Source of the DNA: DATFVJ01 sp963851085
GTDB lineage: Bacteria > Actinomycetota > Actinomycetes > Streptosporangiales > Streptosporangiaceae
Length of the DNA: 64,000 bases
Direction of reading: 5' to 3'
NCBI GenBank assembly: GCA_963851085.1
Contig: CAWKNX010000011.1
Span: forward strand, 62,001 to 126,000
The notes under the pieces are model-generated. The model was not told the origin of the DNA. It searched no databases and saw nothing but the letters and a program-made list of their open reading frames with translations. Below, in pieces: positions 51,679 through 61,089 of the stretch; the first letter of the stretch is position 1, and each line of letters starts with the position of its first letter. The position numbers were made by a program, and so were the translations under genes.

Positions 51679-52719
51679 GCGGCCGGGCCCTGGGTGAGGC
51701 GCAGCATGGCGGCTCGGGTATCCCCGCCTTCCCGCCGGGATCGCCCCTGCTCGACGTGCGCGATCTGCGGGTCGGCTTCCGCCACCGCCACCGCGAGGTG
51801 CCGGCGGTGAATGGCGTGAGCTTTACCGTGTCGCCGGGCACGACGCTGGCCATCGTCGGCGAATCCGGTTCTGGGAAGACCGTCAGCTGCCGTGCGGTGA
51901 TGGGGTTGCTGCCCACCACCGCGACCGTCGCGGGCTCCGTGCTCTTCCAGGGCACCGAGCTGCTCGGGCTGACGGAGACACAGATGCGCAGGCACCGGGG
52001 CGCCGACGTGGCGATGGTGTTCCAGGACCCCGCACGCTCCCTGAACCCCACCATGCGGATCGGCACCCAGATCACCGAGGCGTTACGGTCGCATCTGCCA
52101 CTGGATCGCGATGCGGCGCGCGAGCGGGCCGTCGAATTGCTGACGCGGGTGCGCATCCCGTTGCCGCAGCGCCGCTTCGTCGAGTTCCCCCATCAGCTTT
52201 CCGGCGGGATGCGCCAGCGTGTGATGATCGCGATCGCCCTCGCCTGCCATCCGAAGCTGCTCATCGCGGACGAGGCGACGACCGCGCTCGATGTCACCAC
52301 GCAGGCGCAGATCATGGAGCTGCTGATCGAAGTGCAGCAGGAGCTCGACATGGCACTGCTCCTGATCAGTCACGACCTGGGCCTCGCCGCCTCCTACGCC
52401 GACGATGTCATCGTCATGTACGCGGGACGCATCGTGGAGCAGGCACCCGCGCGCGAGCTGTTCAGCCGCGTCCGGATGCCCTACACGAAAGTGCTGCTCA
52501 ATGCGATCCCGCGGCTCGAACGGCCCGCGCACTCGCTGCTGCCGGTGATCGAGAGGCCGGCCACCGGACGTTTCCTCGCTTCCGCCGGGCTGCTCGTTCG
52601 CGCCCCGCTGTCCCTCGGCCCGCGACCGGTGCCGTGAGGCCGCGCCGCCCCTGGCGGAGCACGATCCCGGCCATCGCTGGGCGTGCTGGTATCCCTGCGC
52701 AGACGGAGGCGGCGGGTGA
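51675..52719 (+). CDS. Peptide ABC transporter ATPase (DppD-like, C-terminal frameshift)
   Basis: A nucleotide-binding subunit. Walker A GESGSGKT, signature HQLSGGMRQRV, Walker B LLIADEATTALD and H-loop LISHDLG. In the uninterrupted frame the last 28 residues are non-family and stop at 52637. Moving one base at 52554 restores GRPPDVSSLPPGCSFAPRCP, the conserved cysteine-rich oligopeptide tail, ending at TGA 52717-52719, which overlaps the next gene's GTG (GTGA). That restored coupling supports the corrected end. Confidence 0.87.
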
Positions 52720-53882
52720 GCGCGGCGACGCCAGGCACCGCGGGCAGCGGCGATGCGGTCACACTCACGGGCGCCGCCTCGCCCGGTGTATTGCTCCAGG
52801 CGCGTCACATCGTGCAGGAGTTCGTCGTCCGCGACTACGGCGGGATCAAGGGCGGCGTCGTCCAGGCCGTCTCCGACGTGTCGTTCGATGTCCGTCCGGG
52901 CGAGACCCTCGGGATAGTGGGGGAGACCGGCTCGGGCAAGTCGACGCTCGCCAGGTCGCTGCTCCAGGCACCGAGGCCGAAATCGGGTTCGGTGGTGTTT
53001 CGCGGCGCCGACCTTGTCACGCTGCGCGGCAGGCGGCTCCTGCAGGCGCGCCGTCATCTGCAGATGGTGTTCCAGGACCCGTTCGGGTCGCTCGACCCGA
53101 AATGGCGTGTGTCGCAGCTCGTCGAGGAGCCGCTCATCGCCTACCAGGTCGGCGACGGCGCCGGGCGCCGGCGCCGGGTGAACGAGCTGCTGGACCTGGT
53201 CGGCCTTGATCCGGGGGTCCACGGCGGCCGCAGGCCGCGTGAGCTGTCCGGCGGTCAGTGCCAGCGAGTAGCGATCGCCAGGGCTCTCGCGCTGTCACCC
53301 GCGCTCATCATCTGCGACGAGGCCGTTTCCTCGCTGGACGTGCTGATCCAGGCGCAGGTGCTCAACCTCTTCGAGCGGCTGCGCGCTGAGTTCGGCCTGT
53401 CCTACCTGTTCATCGCCCACGACCTCGCCCTCGTCAAGCAGGTGAGCGACCGGGTCGCGGTCATGTACCTCGGGAAGCTCTGCGAGGTCGGACCCGCGGA
53501 ATCGATCTACCGTGAGCCCCTCCACCCGTACACGCTGGCGCTGCTCGCGTCCATCCCGAGCCCCGATCCCGCCGCGCCAAGTGTGCGTTCAGCCAAGACC
53601 ATCAGCGGGGAACCGCCGTCGCCCATCCACCCGCCCAGCGGCTGCAGGTTCCGCACGAGGTGCCCGCGCGCAGCCGAACGCTGCGCCGTCGAGGAGCCGC
53701 AGCTACGGACAATCGGCAGTACCGGTGCCGGCAGTGCTGGCAGCAGTGGCGGTGCCGGCGCAACCGGCGCTGCTGGCGGTGCTGTCGATGATTCGCACGA
53801 AGTCGCCTGCCATTTCCCCCTGCCCCGGGCGGCGCGCGAACCGGCGTCGGCCGCCACGACACCGGCGCCCCGGCCCGCGTAA
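52716..53882 (+). CDS. Peptide ABC transporter ATPase (DppF-like)
   Basis: Second ATPase of the importer, 388 residues from GTG 52716. Walker A GETGSGKST, DPFGSLDPKW, signature ELSGGQCQRV (Cys instead of the usual Arg/Gln), Walker B LIICDEAVSSLD and the C-terminal SGCRFRTRCPRAAERC. A Gly/Ser/Ala-rich repeat stretch (about residues 332-362) interrupts the conserved tail before EVACHFPLP. It completes the five-gene dpp operon. Confidence 0.92.
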   Translation: MSAATPGTAGSGDAVTLTGAASPGVLLQARHIVQEFVVRDYGGIKGGVVQAVSDVSFDVRPGETLGIVGETGSGKSTLARSLLQAPRPKSGSVVFRGADLVTLRGRRLLQARRHLQMVFQDPFGSLDPKWRVSQLVEEPLIAYQVGDGAGRRRRVNELLDLVGLDPGVHGGRRPRELSGGQCQRVAIARALALSPALIICDEAVSSLDVLIQAQVLNLFERLRAEFGLSYLFIAHDLALVKQVSDRVAVMYLGKLCEVGPAESIYREPLHPYTLALLASIPSPDPAAPSVRSAKTISGEPPSPIHPPSGCRFRTRCPRAAERCAVEEPQLRTIGSTGAGSAGSSGGAGATGAAGGAVDDSHEVACHFPLPRAAREPASAATTPAPRPA

Positions 53883-53928
53883 CTGACCACGGTCCGGTCC
53901 GCGGCAGCCGGTAGAAAGAGAGACTGCG

Positions 53929-54930
53929 ATGAGGTTGCGCGTGCTGATGGAGCCACGCCACGGCGCCGTCTACGGCCAGGTGCTTGCCCTGGCCAAGGCC
54001 ACCGAGGCCGCGGGTTTCGACGCGTTCTTCCGCTCCGACCACTATCTCGGCATCGACGCGGGCGACCCGGCGTACGCACCGACGGACTCCTGGGCGACGC
54101 TCGCCGGGCTGGCTGTCCAGACCAGCCGCGTCCGGCTCGGCACGTTGATGACCGCATCGACCTTCCGGCTGCCCGGCCCACTGGCCGTGACCGTCGCAAC
54201 GGTCGACGCGATGAGCGGTGGGCGCGTGGAACTCGGCATCGGCGCTGCCTGGTACGAACGGGAACACCGCTCGTTCGGCATCCCCTTTCCCGCTACCGGT
54301 GAGCGGTTCGACCGCCTGGCGGAACAGCTGAACATCCTCACCGGGCTGTGGTCCACGCCGCGCGGCGAGCGTTTCAGCTACCAGGGCAAGCACTACCAGC
54401 TCGAGGACTGCGGCACCTTCCCCCTCGCGGCGGGCGCGCGGCGGCCCGATGTGCCGGAGCCGGGTGGTGCGGGCGTGCCGGAGGCGCGCGCGGCCGCGAT
54501 GGCCGCGCGGCGGCCGCATCCGCCCATCATCATCGGCGGCGCGGGACCGCGCCGGACGCCCGAGCTTGCCGCCAGATTCGCCAGCGAGTTCAACAGCGGA
54601 TTCCGTGACGGCATCGCGGAGCGGTTCGCCAACTTCCGCCGCATCTGCGCGGAACTGGGCCGCGATCCGGCCACGGTGCGCCTTTCCACCACCTTCCCCG
54701 TGTGCTGCGGCTCGACCCAGGGCGAGGCTGAGCGGCGGGCGGCGGCCCTCGGCGCGGCGGGGGCGCGGATGCTGCGCCTGGGGGTCGTCGGCGTGCCTGG
54801 TGACGTCCTGCGGCATCTCGAAGAGCTTTCCGCGGTGGGCGTGGACACCGTCTATTTCCATATCTACGACATCGATGATCTCGACCATATCCGCCTGCTC
54901 GGCAGCGACGTGCTGCCCGGCGTGAGCTGA
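53929..54930 (+). CDS. LLM-class F420-dependent oxidoreductase
   Basis: A 333-residue luciferase-like TIM barrel: AKATEAAGFDAFFRSDHYLG, RVRLGTLMTASTFRLPGPLA, GGRVELGIGAAWYEREH and PIIIGGAGPRRTPELAARFA. These match the F420-using branch common in actinomycetes rather than FMN monooxygenases. An Ala/Arg-rich insertion (about 170-195) precedes the last motif. ATG 53929 follows the dpp operon by 46 bases and may be co-transcribed. It would move hydride between F420 and an unknown substrate. Confidence 0.87.
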   Translation: MRLRVLMEPRHGAVYGQVLALAKATEAAGFDAFFRSDHYLGIDAGDPAYAPTDSWATLAGLAVQTSRVRLGTLMTASTFRLPGPLAVTVATVDAMSGGRVELGIGAAWYEREHRSFGIPFPATGERFDRLAEQLNILTGLWSTPRGERFSYQGKHYQLEDCGTFPLAAGARRPDVPEPGGAGVPEARAAAMAARRPHPPIIIGGAGPRRTPELAARFASEFNSGFRDGIAERFANFRRICAELGRDPATVRLSTTFPVCCGSTQGEAERRAAALGAAGARMLRLGVVGVPGDVLRHLEELSAVGVDTVYFHIYDIDDLDHIRLLGSDVLPGVS

Positions 54931-55019
54931 CGTGACGGCCGCGGAGCCAGGGCGGGAAAGCGGCATGCCAGCCGAGGACATCGCGCTGCGCGTATCCGGA
55001 ATGTGGAACCGCAATCCGT

Positions 55020-55163
55020 CCAACTGCGAGAACATCTCGGTGCGGTCGTTACCCGCGTGCCGTCAATTACCGACCTGGACCAGGACCCCCTCGACGTGAT
55101 CGAGACTGGTGACTGGGTGCGGATCGACGCGGACAACGGCATCGTGGAAGTCACTAAGAAGTG
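55020..55163 (+). pseudogene. Possible C-terminal remnant of a swivelling-domain protein
   Basis: One frame reads LDQDPLDVIETGDWVRIDAD then NGIVEVTKK and a stop at 55161-55163. The pattern DPL-x-I-x-TGD-x-V-x-x-DAD-x-G-x-VEV is the end of aconitase-X small-subunit (DUF126) or PEP-utiliser mobile domains. No start or upstream domain is present. Which family it came from is uncertain. Confidence 0.35.
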
Positions 55164-55342
55164 ACCGCCGATCGCGGGACACCATTGCGGCGGCGCCCAG
55201 CGGCCGGCCCTGCCATCAGGGCCACGGGGCCGCCTCCGGTCAGCAGCACGCCATTGATCCGAAGCGGCTGCGCGGTGTACCCACCTCGGCCGCATCCCGC
55301 TGCGCCATAGATAGGTGACGAGGAAGCCCGCGCAGCCGGGGA

Positions 55343-55406
55343 CCAGGGATTTTGGAGGATCTTGTTATCCAAGTGTTACATGTGGCCGACATTTCAAAAT
55401 CCTTGG
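55343..55406. promoter_or_regulatory. Inverted repeat in protease upstream region
   Basis: CCAGGGATTTTGGA (55343-55356) and TTTCAAAATCCTTGG (55392-55406) are imperfect complements (about 13 of 15) in an otherwise AT-richer block. TGCTAGCGTC about 5 bases further could be a -10 region. Candidate operator for the protease gene at 55537. Confidence 0.4.
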
Positions 55407-55536
55407 ACCCTGCTAGCGTCCCGTCTGTATGTCGTCCAATGGCTGCGTGCACCGGTAACAGCTGGCGACGCGCAGCGGCCCAAGTTCACCGAGCGGCCCA
55501 AACCCCCGCCAGGCCGCCCCCAGGGATGAGGCGAGC

Positions 55537-58500
55537 GTGCGAGTACGCACAGGCGGCGCGCCATTGGCGCGCCCAAGGACCAGGACCATTTCCGCATTAA
55601 TAGCCGCGGCGTGCGTGCCCGCCCTTGTGGCAGGCCAGTCATTCGCCAGCACCGCGGCGGCAGCGCCGGCCGCGCCGGCCGCGCCGACCGCGTCGGCCGC
55701 CCTGAGCTTGGCACAGCAGCCGATGACCACGGCACTTGCCGCGCAGCTGTCGCAGAACGTGAACAAGCACGTGATCGTGATCATGAAAAGCCAGCTCGCC
55801 GCCGCGCACGTGGGCAGCCAGGCGGCCGTGGCACGCTCGAATATGATCGCGGCCAACCAGGCGCCGATGATCAGTGAGCTGCGCCAGGTACACGCGACCC
55901 ACGTCAAGCCGTACCGGCTGATCAACTCGCTCGCGGCGACGGTCTCCGCGGGTGAGGAAGCGCGGCTGAAGGCCAACCCGGCAGTGGCCGAGGTCATCCC
56001 CGACGTGACCATCCACCTGGCCCAGCCACAGCAGGCGGCGGCCGGGACAGCGCGCGCCGCGCGCACGACGTCGCTGACTCCCAACGTGATCCCCGGCGCC
56101 TGCGGCCCGAATGGCCAGGTGCAGCTCGATCCCGAGGGCCTCGCGCTGATGCACGTCGACTCGGACAACCCGAACGCCAAGACCGCCAGGTCGCTCGGCA
56201 TCACGGGTAAGGGCGTGAAGGTCGCCTGGATCGCGGACGGCCTCGACCCGAACAACGTGAACTTCATCCGGCCCGACAACACGTCGGTCTTCGATCCCGC
56301 CACCGGCGGTGACTACCAGGACTTCACCGGCGATGGACCTGGCCAGATCACGGGCGGCGACGAGGCGTTCCTCGATGCCAACTCGATCGCCGGCCAGGGC
56401 ATCCACGTCTACGACGCGAACAACTTCAGCGCACAGCCGGATCCGGCCGCGTGCAACATCCGCATCGAGGGCGTGGCGCCCGGCGCGAGCCTGGTCGGCC
56501 TCAACGTGTTCGGTACCTTCGAGGACACCACCGAGTCCAACTTCCTGCAGGCCATCAACTACGCGGTCACGGTGGATCACGTCAACGTGATCAACGAGTC
56601 GTTCGGGTCCAACCCGTTCCCCGACGTCACCTCGCTCGACGCGACCAAGCAGTTCGACGACGCCGCGGTCGCGGCCGGTGTCACGGTCACGGTGTCAACC
56701 GGCGACGCCGGCAGCACCAACACCATCGGCTCACCGGCCACCGACCCCAACGTCATCGCGGTCGGCGGGTCGACGGACTTCCGGTTCTACGCCCAGACCA
56801 ACTACGCGGCCGCTCGTTACTTCGCCACGACCGGCTGGCTCAGCGACAACATCAGCTCGCTCAGCTCCGGCGGTTTCGACGAGACCGGCGGCACCGTCAG
56901 CCTGGTCGCGCCGGCCGACCTGAGTTTCGCCTCGTGCAGCACCGACACGGCTATCTTCACGCAGTGCACCAACTTCGTCGGCGCGCCCTCCCCGATCGAG
57001 GAGAGCGGCGGCACGAGCCAGTCCTCGCCGCTGACGGCCGGCGCGGCGGCGCTGGTGATCCAGGCCTACCGCAGCACCCACGGCGGCGCGAACCCCACCC
57101 CGGCGCTGGTCAAGCAGATCCTGGTCAGCACCGCGACCGACCTCGGTGAGCCCGCGGCGGAGCAGGGTGCCGGACTGGTGAACGCCTACCAGGCGGTGCA
57201 GCTCGCGGAGTCCATCCGGACCAGCGCGGGTTCGCCGAAGGCGGTCGGCGACACGCTGCTCGCGTCCACCGGCCAGCTCAACGCGGTCGGTGCCCCGGGC
57301 ACGCCGGAGCAGTGGAACGTGAAGGTCACCAACACCGGCGCGCAGGCCCAGCTCGTGAACCTGAACGGCCGCACCTTCGGGCCGGACCATAACGTGCAGT
57401 CGGGCAGTGTCACCCTGAACGACGCGACGAGTAACCAGTTCGCCAACTACCAGGGACTGCAGAACAACTACGGCACCTTCCACTTCAAGGTGCCGGCGGG
57501 CCAGGACCGGCTCGAGTGCCTCCATCGCCTACCCGGCGCCCCCGGGCTCCAACAACAACGCCAGGGTGCGGCTGATCCTGATCGACCCGCTCGGCAGGTT
57601 CGCCGCGCACTCCCTGCCGCAGGGCGTGGGCAACTTCGGCAACGTTGACGTCAGGTTCCCGGCCGCTGGCACGTGGACCGGCGTGATCTTCGGTGACGTC
57701 AAGGCGGTCGGCGGGACCAACGGGACCGTCCCGTGGCAGGTCTCCACCGAGCGGTTCGCGCCCTTCGGCTCCGTCAGCCCGAGCACCCTCGTGCTCGGCG
57801 CGGGCCAGAGCAGGACCGTCACCGTCTCCGCCACCACGCCGGCCAAGCCGGGAGACGCGGCCGGGTCGGTCGTGCTGCGCTCCAATCTTGGGCTCGGCGG
57901 CGTGACGTCGATTCCGGTGACCCTGCGCAGCACGGTGGACGTGCCGCACGGCGGCGCGTTCAGTGGCGTGCTGACCGGCGGCAACGGCCGTCCGCCCGGT
58001 CAGGGCCAGGTCGACTACTACGTGTTCCACGTCGGCGGCGGCGTACACAACATCACCGCGAACGTGTCGCTCACCACCGATGCGAACGATCCGGTCGGTG
58101 CCTATCTGATCAGCCCGGACGGCAACGCGCTCGGCTTTGGGCAGAACAGCACGAACGGCACCCAGACCCTGTCCCTGACCGCCTACACGCTCAACCCGAA
58201 GCCCGGCACCTGGACGCTGATCGTTGCGTTCACCGAGCCGGTGGTGGGAGACGTGATCTCCCAGCCGTTCACCGGCAACGTCAAGTTCAACAACGTCAGT
58301 GCCGGCGCCTCCGGGCTGCCGGACAGCTTCGGCACGAAGCTGGCGGCGGGCACCCCGGTGACCGTACCAGTGAAGATCACCAACAACGGTGCCGCGCCGG
58401 AGGGCTTCTTCGTCGACCCGCGCCTGAACGCCAGCGCGAGCATCACGCTGGCCGGCCTTGACCAGACCAGCGGCCTAGGCCTGCCCCTGGTCGGCAACCC

Positions 58501-59041
58501 GCCGTTCTGGTTCGTGCCGACGCAGGCCTCCAGCGTCACTGTCGGGCAGACGGCATCGCTGCCAGCGATGTTCGACTTCGGGCCGAACCAGGGCGACCCC
58601 GACCTGTCCAGCCACAACCCGGGCACGGGGCCGCTCTGCGCGACGTCGGAAACAGCCAGCTACAGCCCGACCGGCGGCACCATCCAGGACGGGATCTGGT
58701 TCGCGACGCCGAGCGAATGCGGGCCCTACCCAGGTCCCGCGCCGGCGGGCACCGTCAGCTCGGCCATGACAGTGCAGGCCAAGCAGTTCGACACCGCGGT
58801 GACATCGGACACCGGCGACATCATGCTGGCGGCCATCAACCCGGCGGCGACGGTCTCGCCGATCATCATCAACCCCGGCCAGACGGCCGTCATCAACGTG
58901 ACCATCACCCCGTCCGGCGCGTCGGGCACCAAGGTGAGCGGCACACTCTACGTTGACGACCTGATGGACAACATCCCGCCGTACGGCCAGTTCGCCGGCA
59001 ATGAGCTGGCAGGCCTGCCGTACTCCTACACGATCAAGTAG
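55537..59041 (+). CDS. Large secreted S8-like serine protease (one frameshift)
   Basis: About 1168 residues after correction. The signal peptide is ISALIAAACVPALVAGQSFA. An inhibitor_I9-like propeptide (HVIVIMKSQLAAA to IPDVTIHLAQ) precedes the subtilase core at about 225-560: Asp234 (VAWIADGLDP), Asn near 353 (VNVINESFGSN) and Ser494 (GGTSQSSP). Where the catalytic His motif (HGT) is expected, the sequence reads TGGDEAFLDANSIAGQG. The C-terminal half has beta-sandwich regions (VTVSATTPAKPGDAAG, FYVDP-like FFVDPRLNAS). An extra T at 57517 splits the gene; VRLILIDPLGRFAAHSLPQG continues in the next frame to 59041. Confidence 0.85.
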
Positions 59042-59114
59042 CCGACAGACGGGTCCCGCGGGGGAATCACACCCCCGCGGGACCCAGCGGCACATTTGTG
59101 CGGTGCGGCCCCGG

Positions 59115-59215
59115 GTTATCCACAGAATCCGGTGCACCCCTCCCGCCCCCCTTGACAGCCTGGAAAAATCAGCAGTAGGGCAACGCCCCCATAGGGAGGG
59201 CGGGTCTTGGAGGGG
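59115..59215 (-). repeat. ~97-bp dispersed repeat with DnaA-box-like word, copy C (inverted)
   Basis: Reads GTTATCCACAGAATCC, then CACCCCTCCC, CTTGACAGCCTGGAAAAATC, AGCAGTAGGGCAACGCCCCC: the reverse complement of copies A and B. It begins 73 bases after the protease stop. Confidence 0.75.
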
Positions 59216-59408
59216 CGGGGCTACCGGTGGGTAGATTGTGGAAAGCGCAGCAATGACGTCTGCGGGGACCCCTGCGGGCCGGCGAGGCCTGATGTGGGAG
59301 GGCTGGCCGCGGCGGCCTGGCCGCGCAGGGCAGGAATCCGGGGCGGTGCTGCCCAGATCACTGTCATCGCCTGAATCGTGATCGATGGCCCGTTTGGCGC
59401 CGGATCCC

Positions 59409-59580
59409 ACGGCTGTCAATATGTACCAGCGCCTTTGACTCAGGGCGAATTCATGATCGCGGTAACCTTTCCGCAAATACCGCCGAGAAGTTACCGCGAT
59501 CATGAAGCCCGGCGTTGCCTGGCCGCAGCCATCGAACGGATCATGATCCATGGCCCGTTTGGCGCCGGATGGCGCGGGTG
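59409..59580. repeat. Dispersed ~170-bp non-coding repeat, copy 2
   Basis: Homologous to 11590-11760. It includes CTGTCAATATGTACCAGCGC, the 57-bp palindrome (59450-59506) and GGCCCGTTTGGCGCCGGAT. That last word also occurs just before the block (59386), giving a direct repeat that flanks it. Confidence 0.7.
59450..59506. repeat. 57-bp palindromic repeat, copy 3
   Basis: Arms TTCATGATCGCGGTAACCT and AAGTTACCGCGATCATGAA pair over 18 of 19 positions around a 19-base loop. It lies between the plus-strand protease gene and a minus-strand gene remnant. Confidence 0.78.
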
Positions 59581-59663
59581 ATGCGCCACGATCATGGAAA
59601 AGAACAGCGGTTGCCGCCCGCACTCGGGGGTGGCCGCTGGGTCCGTCCATGACATGGTGACGT

Positions 59664-59898
59664 TCAGGTGGTGGACTCGAGGTTGTCCTGGCGGCGCTCC
59701 TGCAGGGCGGCGACGTCCACGTCGTGCACGCTGCCCCCGCCGGCGATGTCGGGCGCGTGCGCCGCCGCCGCGCCCGTCGCGATGCACGGCCCCATGACGC
59801 GGATGCTGGAAAGCGCGGCGACGTCGCCGTCCACGCATCGTCCCGCGGCGACCAGGTTGTCGACGTCGGGAGGGGTCAGGCTCCAAAAGGCGTATCTC
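59664..59898 (-). pseudogene. C-terminal remnant of an FAD-dependent oxidoreductase
   Basis: The minus strand reads VDNLVAAGRCVDGDVAALSS, then IRVMGPCIATGAAAAHAPDI and a stop at 59664. This is the end of the FAD_oxidored/GidA-like family, whose consensus is VDNLLVAGRCISATHEA...SVRVM. About 75 residues remain. Upstream sequence on this strand is not coding, so the N-terminal 80% is lost. Confidence 0.65.
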
Positions 59899-60144
59899 TA
59901 AAGGTCAACATTCCATTAGATTGGATCTTCCTGTCAAGACTTCATGCGGATTCATGCGGTTACCAACGGTGTGGTGACCGCTGGGCCGCGACCGTATCTG
60001 TGGCTCGTCACAACCGCGGGCAGGCGAATTTGTGACGTCAGCCGATTTTCTGAAGCGCGGCGGCCGGTTTGTGGGCGATCACAAGAGATCAGCGATCAAG
60101 CTTGTGGAGGCTGTTGATGATTCAGGCCGCGTGCCTGCCGCACA

Positions 60145-61080
60145 GTGGTGATTATGCCAGCGGGTATCGGCGCAGTTCGGCGGCGCCTGGACGGTCTGTC
60201 CGCCAAGTGTGCGCCCAGCGAAAAGTACCGGGACGTCGGGCGTCTGCTGATCAGCTGTCCCGACCGCCCGGGAATCGTCGCCGCGGTATCCCGTTTCCTC
60301 TATGAGAGCGGCGCGAACATTATCGAGTCGCAGCAGTATTCCACCGACCCGTTCGGCGGAACCTTCTTCATCTTGGTCGAGTTTCACCTGTCCGGGCTGG
60401 CCAGCCGCGTCGATGATCTTGGCAGCGCATTTACGGCACTATCGGACGAGTTTTCCATGCGCTGGAAGCTCAGCCGCGCAGAGAAGCTCAAGAGAGCGGC
60501 GATCTTCGTCTCCAAGGCCGACCACGCGCTGCTCGAACTTCTGTGGCTCATCCATTCTGGAGAACTTAACGTCGATCTTCGGATGGTGATCTCGAATCAC
60601 CGCGATCTGGCCGATATCGTTGCGGACTGGGGAATCCCATTTCACCATGTTCCGGTTTCAGGCGAGACAAAGCTCACGGCCGAAGCGCAGCAGCTTGAGC
60701 TGCTTGGCGATGATGTAGACCTGGTGGTGCTCGCCAGGTACATGCAGATCCTGTCGCCACGCTTCCTCGCCGCATTTCCGCAGCCGATCATCAACATTCA
60801 CCACAGTTTTCTCCCCGCGTTCGTGGGCGCCAATCCGTATCAGGCGGCTGCCGAACGCGGCGTCAAGCTGATTGGCGCGACCGCACACTACGTAACCGCC
60901 GAGCTCGACGCGGGCCCGATCATCGAGCAGGACATCGTCCGTGTGGATCACCGCTGCGGCGCGGACGACCTGCGGCGGCTCGGGCGGCATGTCGAGCGGT
61001 CGGTGCTCGCCCGTGCGGTGGCCTGGCATGTGGATGACCGGATCATCGTCCACCAGAACAAGACAATCGTTTTCGCCTGA
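60145..61080 (+). CDS. purU: Formyltetrahydrofolate deformylase
   Basis: A 311-residue enzyme that hydrolyses 10-formyl-THF to formate and THF. The N-terminal ACT domain is GRLLISCPDRPGIVAAVSRF; the formyltransferase-like domain has AIFVSKADHALLELLW, INIHHSFLPAFVGANPY (catalytic Asn and His) and AELDAGPIIEQD (catalytic Asp). Starts at GTG 60145 or ATG 60154 are both possible; neither has a strong ribosome-binding site. It heads a group with metV- and metF-like genes, suggesting a folate one-carbon module rather than a lone housekeeping gene. Confidence 0.93.
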   Translation: MVIMPAGIGAVRRRLDGLSAKCAPSEKYRDVGRLLISCPDRPGIVAAVSRFLYESGANIIESQQYSTDPFGGTFFILVEFHLSGLASRVDDLGSAFTALSDEFSMRWKLSRAEKLKRAAIFVSKADHALLELLWLIHSGELNVDLRMVISNHRDLADIVADWGIPFHHVPVSGETKLTAEAQQLELLGDDVDLVVLARYMQILSPRFLAAFPQPIINIHHSFLPAFVGANPYQAAAERGVKLIGATAHYVTAELDAGPIIEQDIVRVDHRCGADDLRRLGRHVERSVLARAVAWHVDDRIIVHQNKTIVFA

Positions 61081-61089
61081 TCGCCCACG

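Larger units (their letters stand above)
54931..55536. other. Region with swivel-domain-like remnant and protease promoter
   Basis: The first 230 bases hold a possible remnant of a swivelling beta-domain protein (see 55020-55163). The rest is non-coding and includes an inverted repeat at 55343-55406 upstream of the protease gene. Confidence 0.5.
59042..60144. other. Repeat-rich intergenic region, 1.1 kb
   Basis: Contains copy C of the ~97-bp element (59115-59215), the second copy of the ~170-bp block (59409-59580) with the third 57-bp palindrome, a flavoprotein gene remnant (59664-59898), and about 240 bp of less GC-rich sequence leading to purU. No intact gene seen. Confidence 0.6.
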
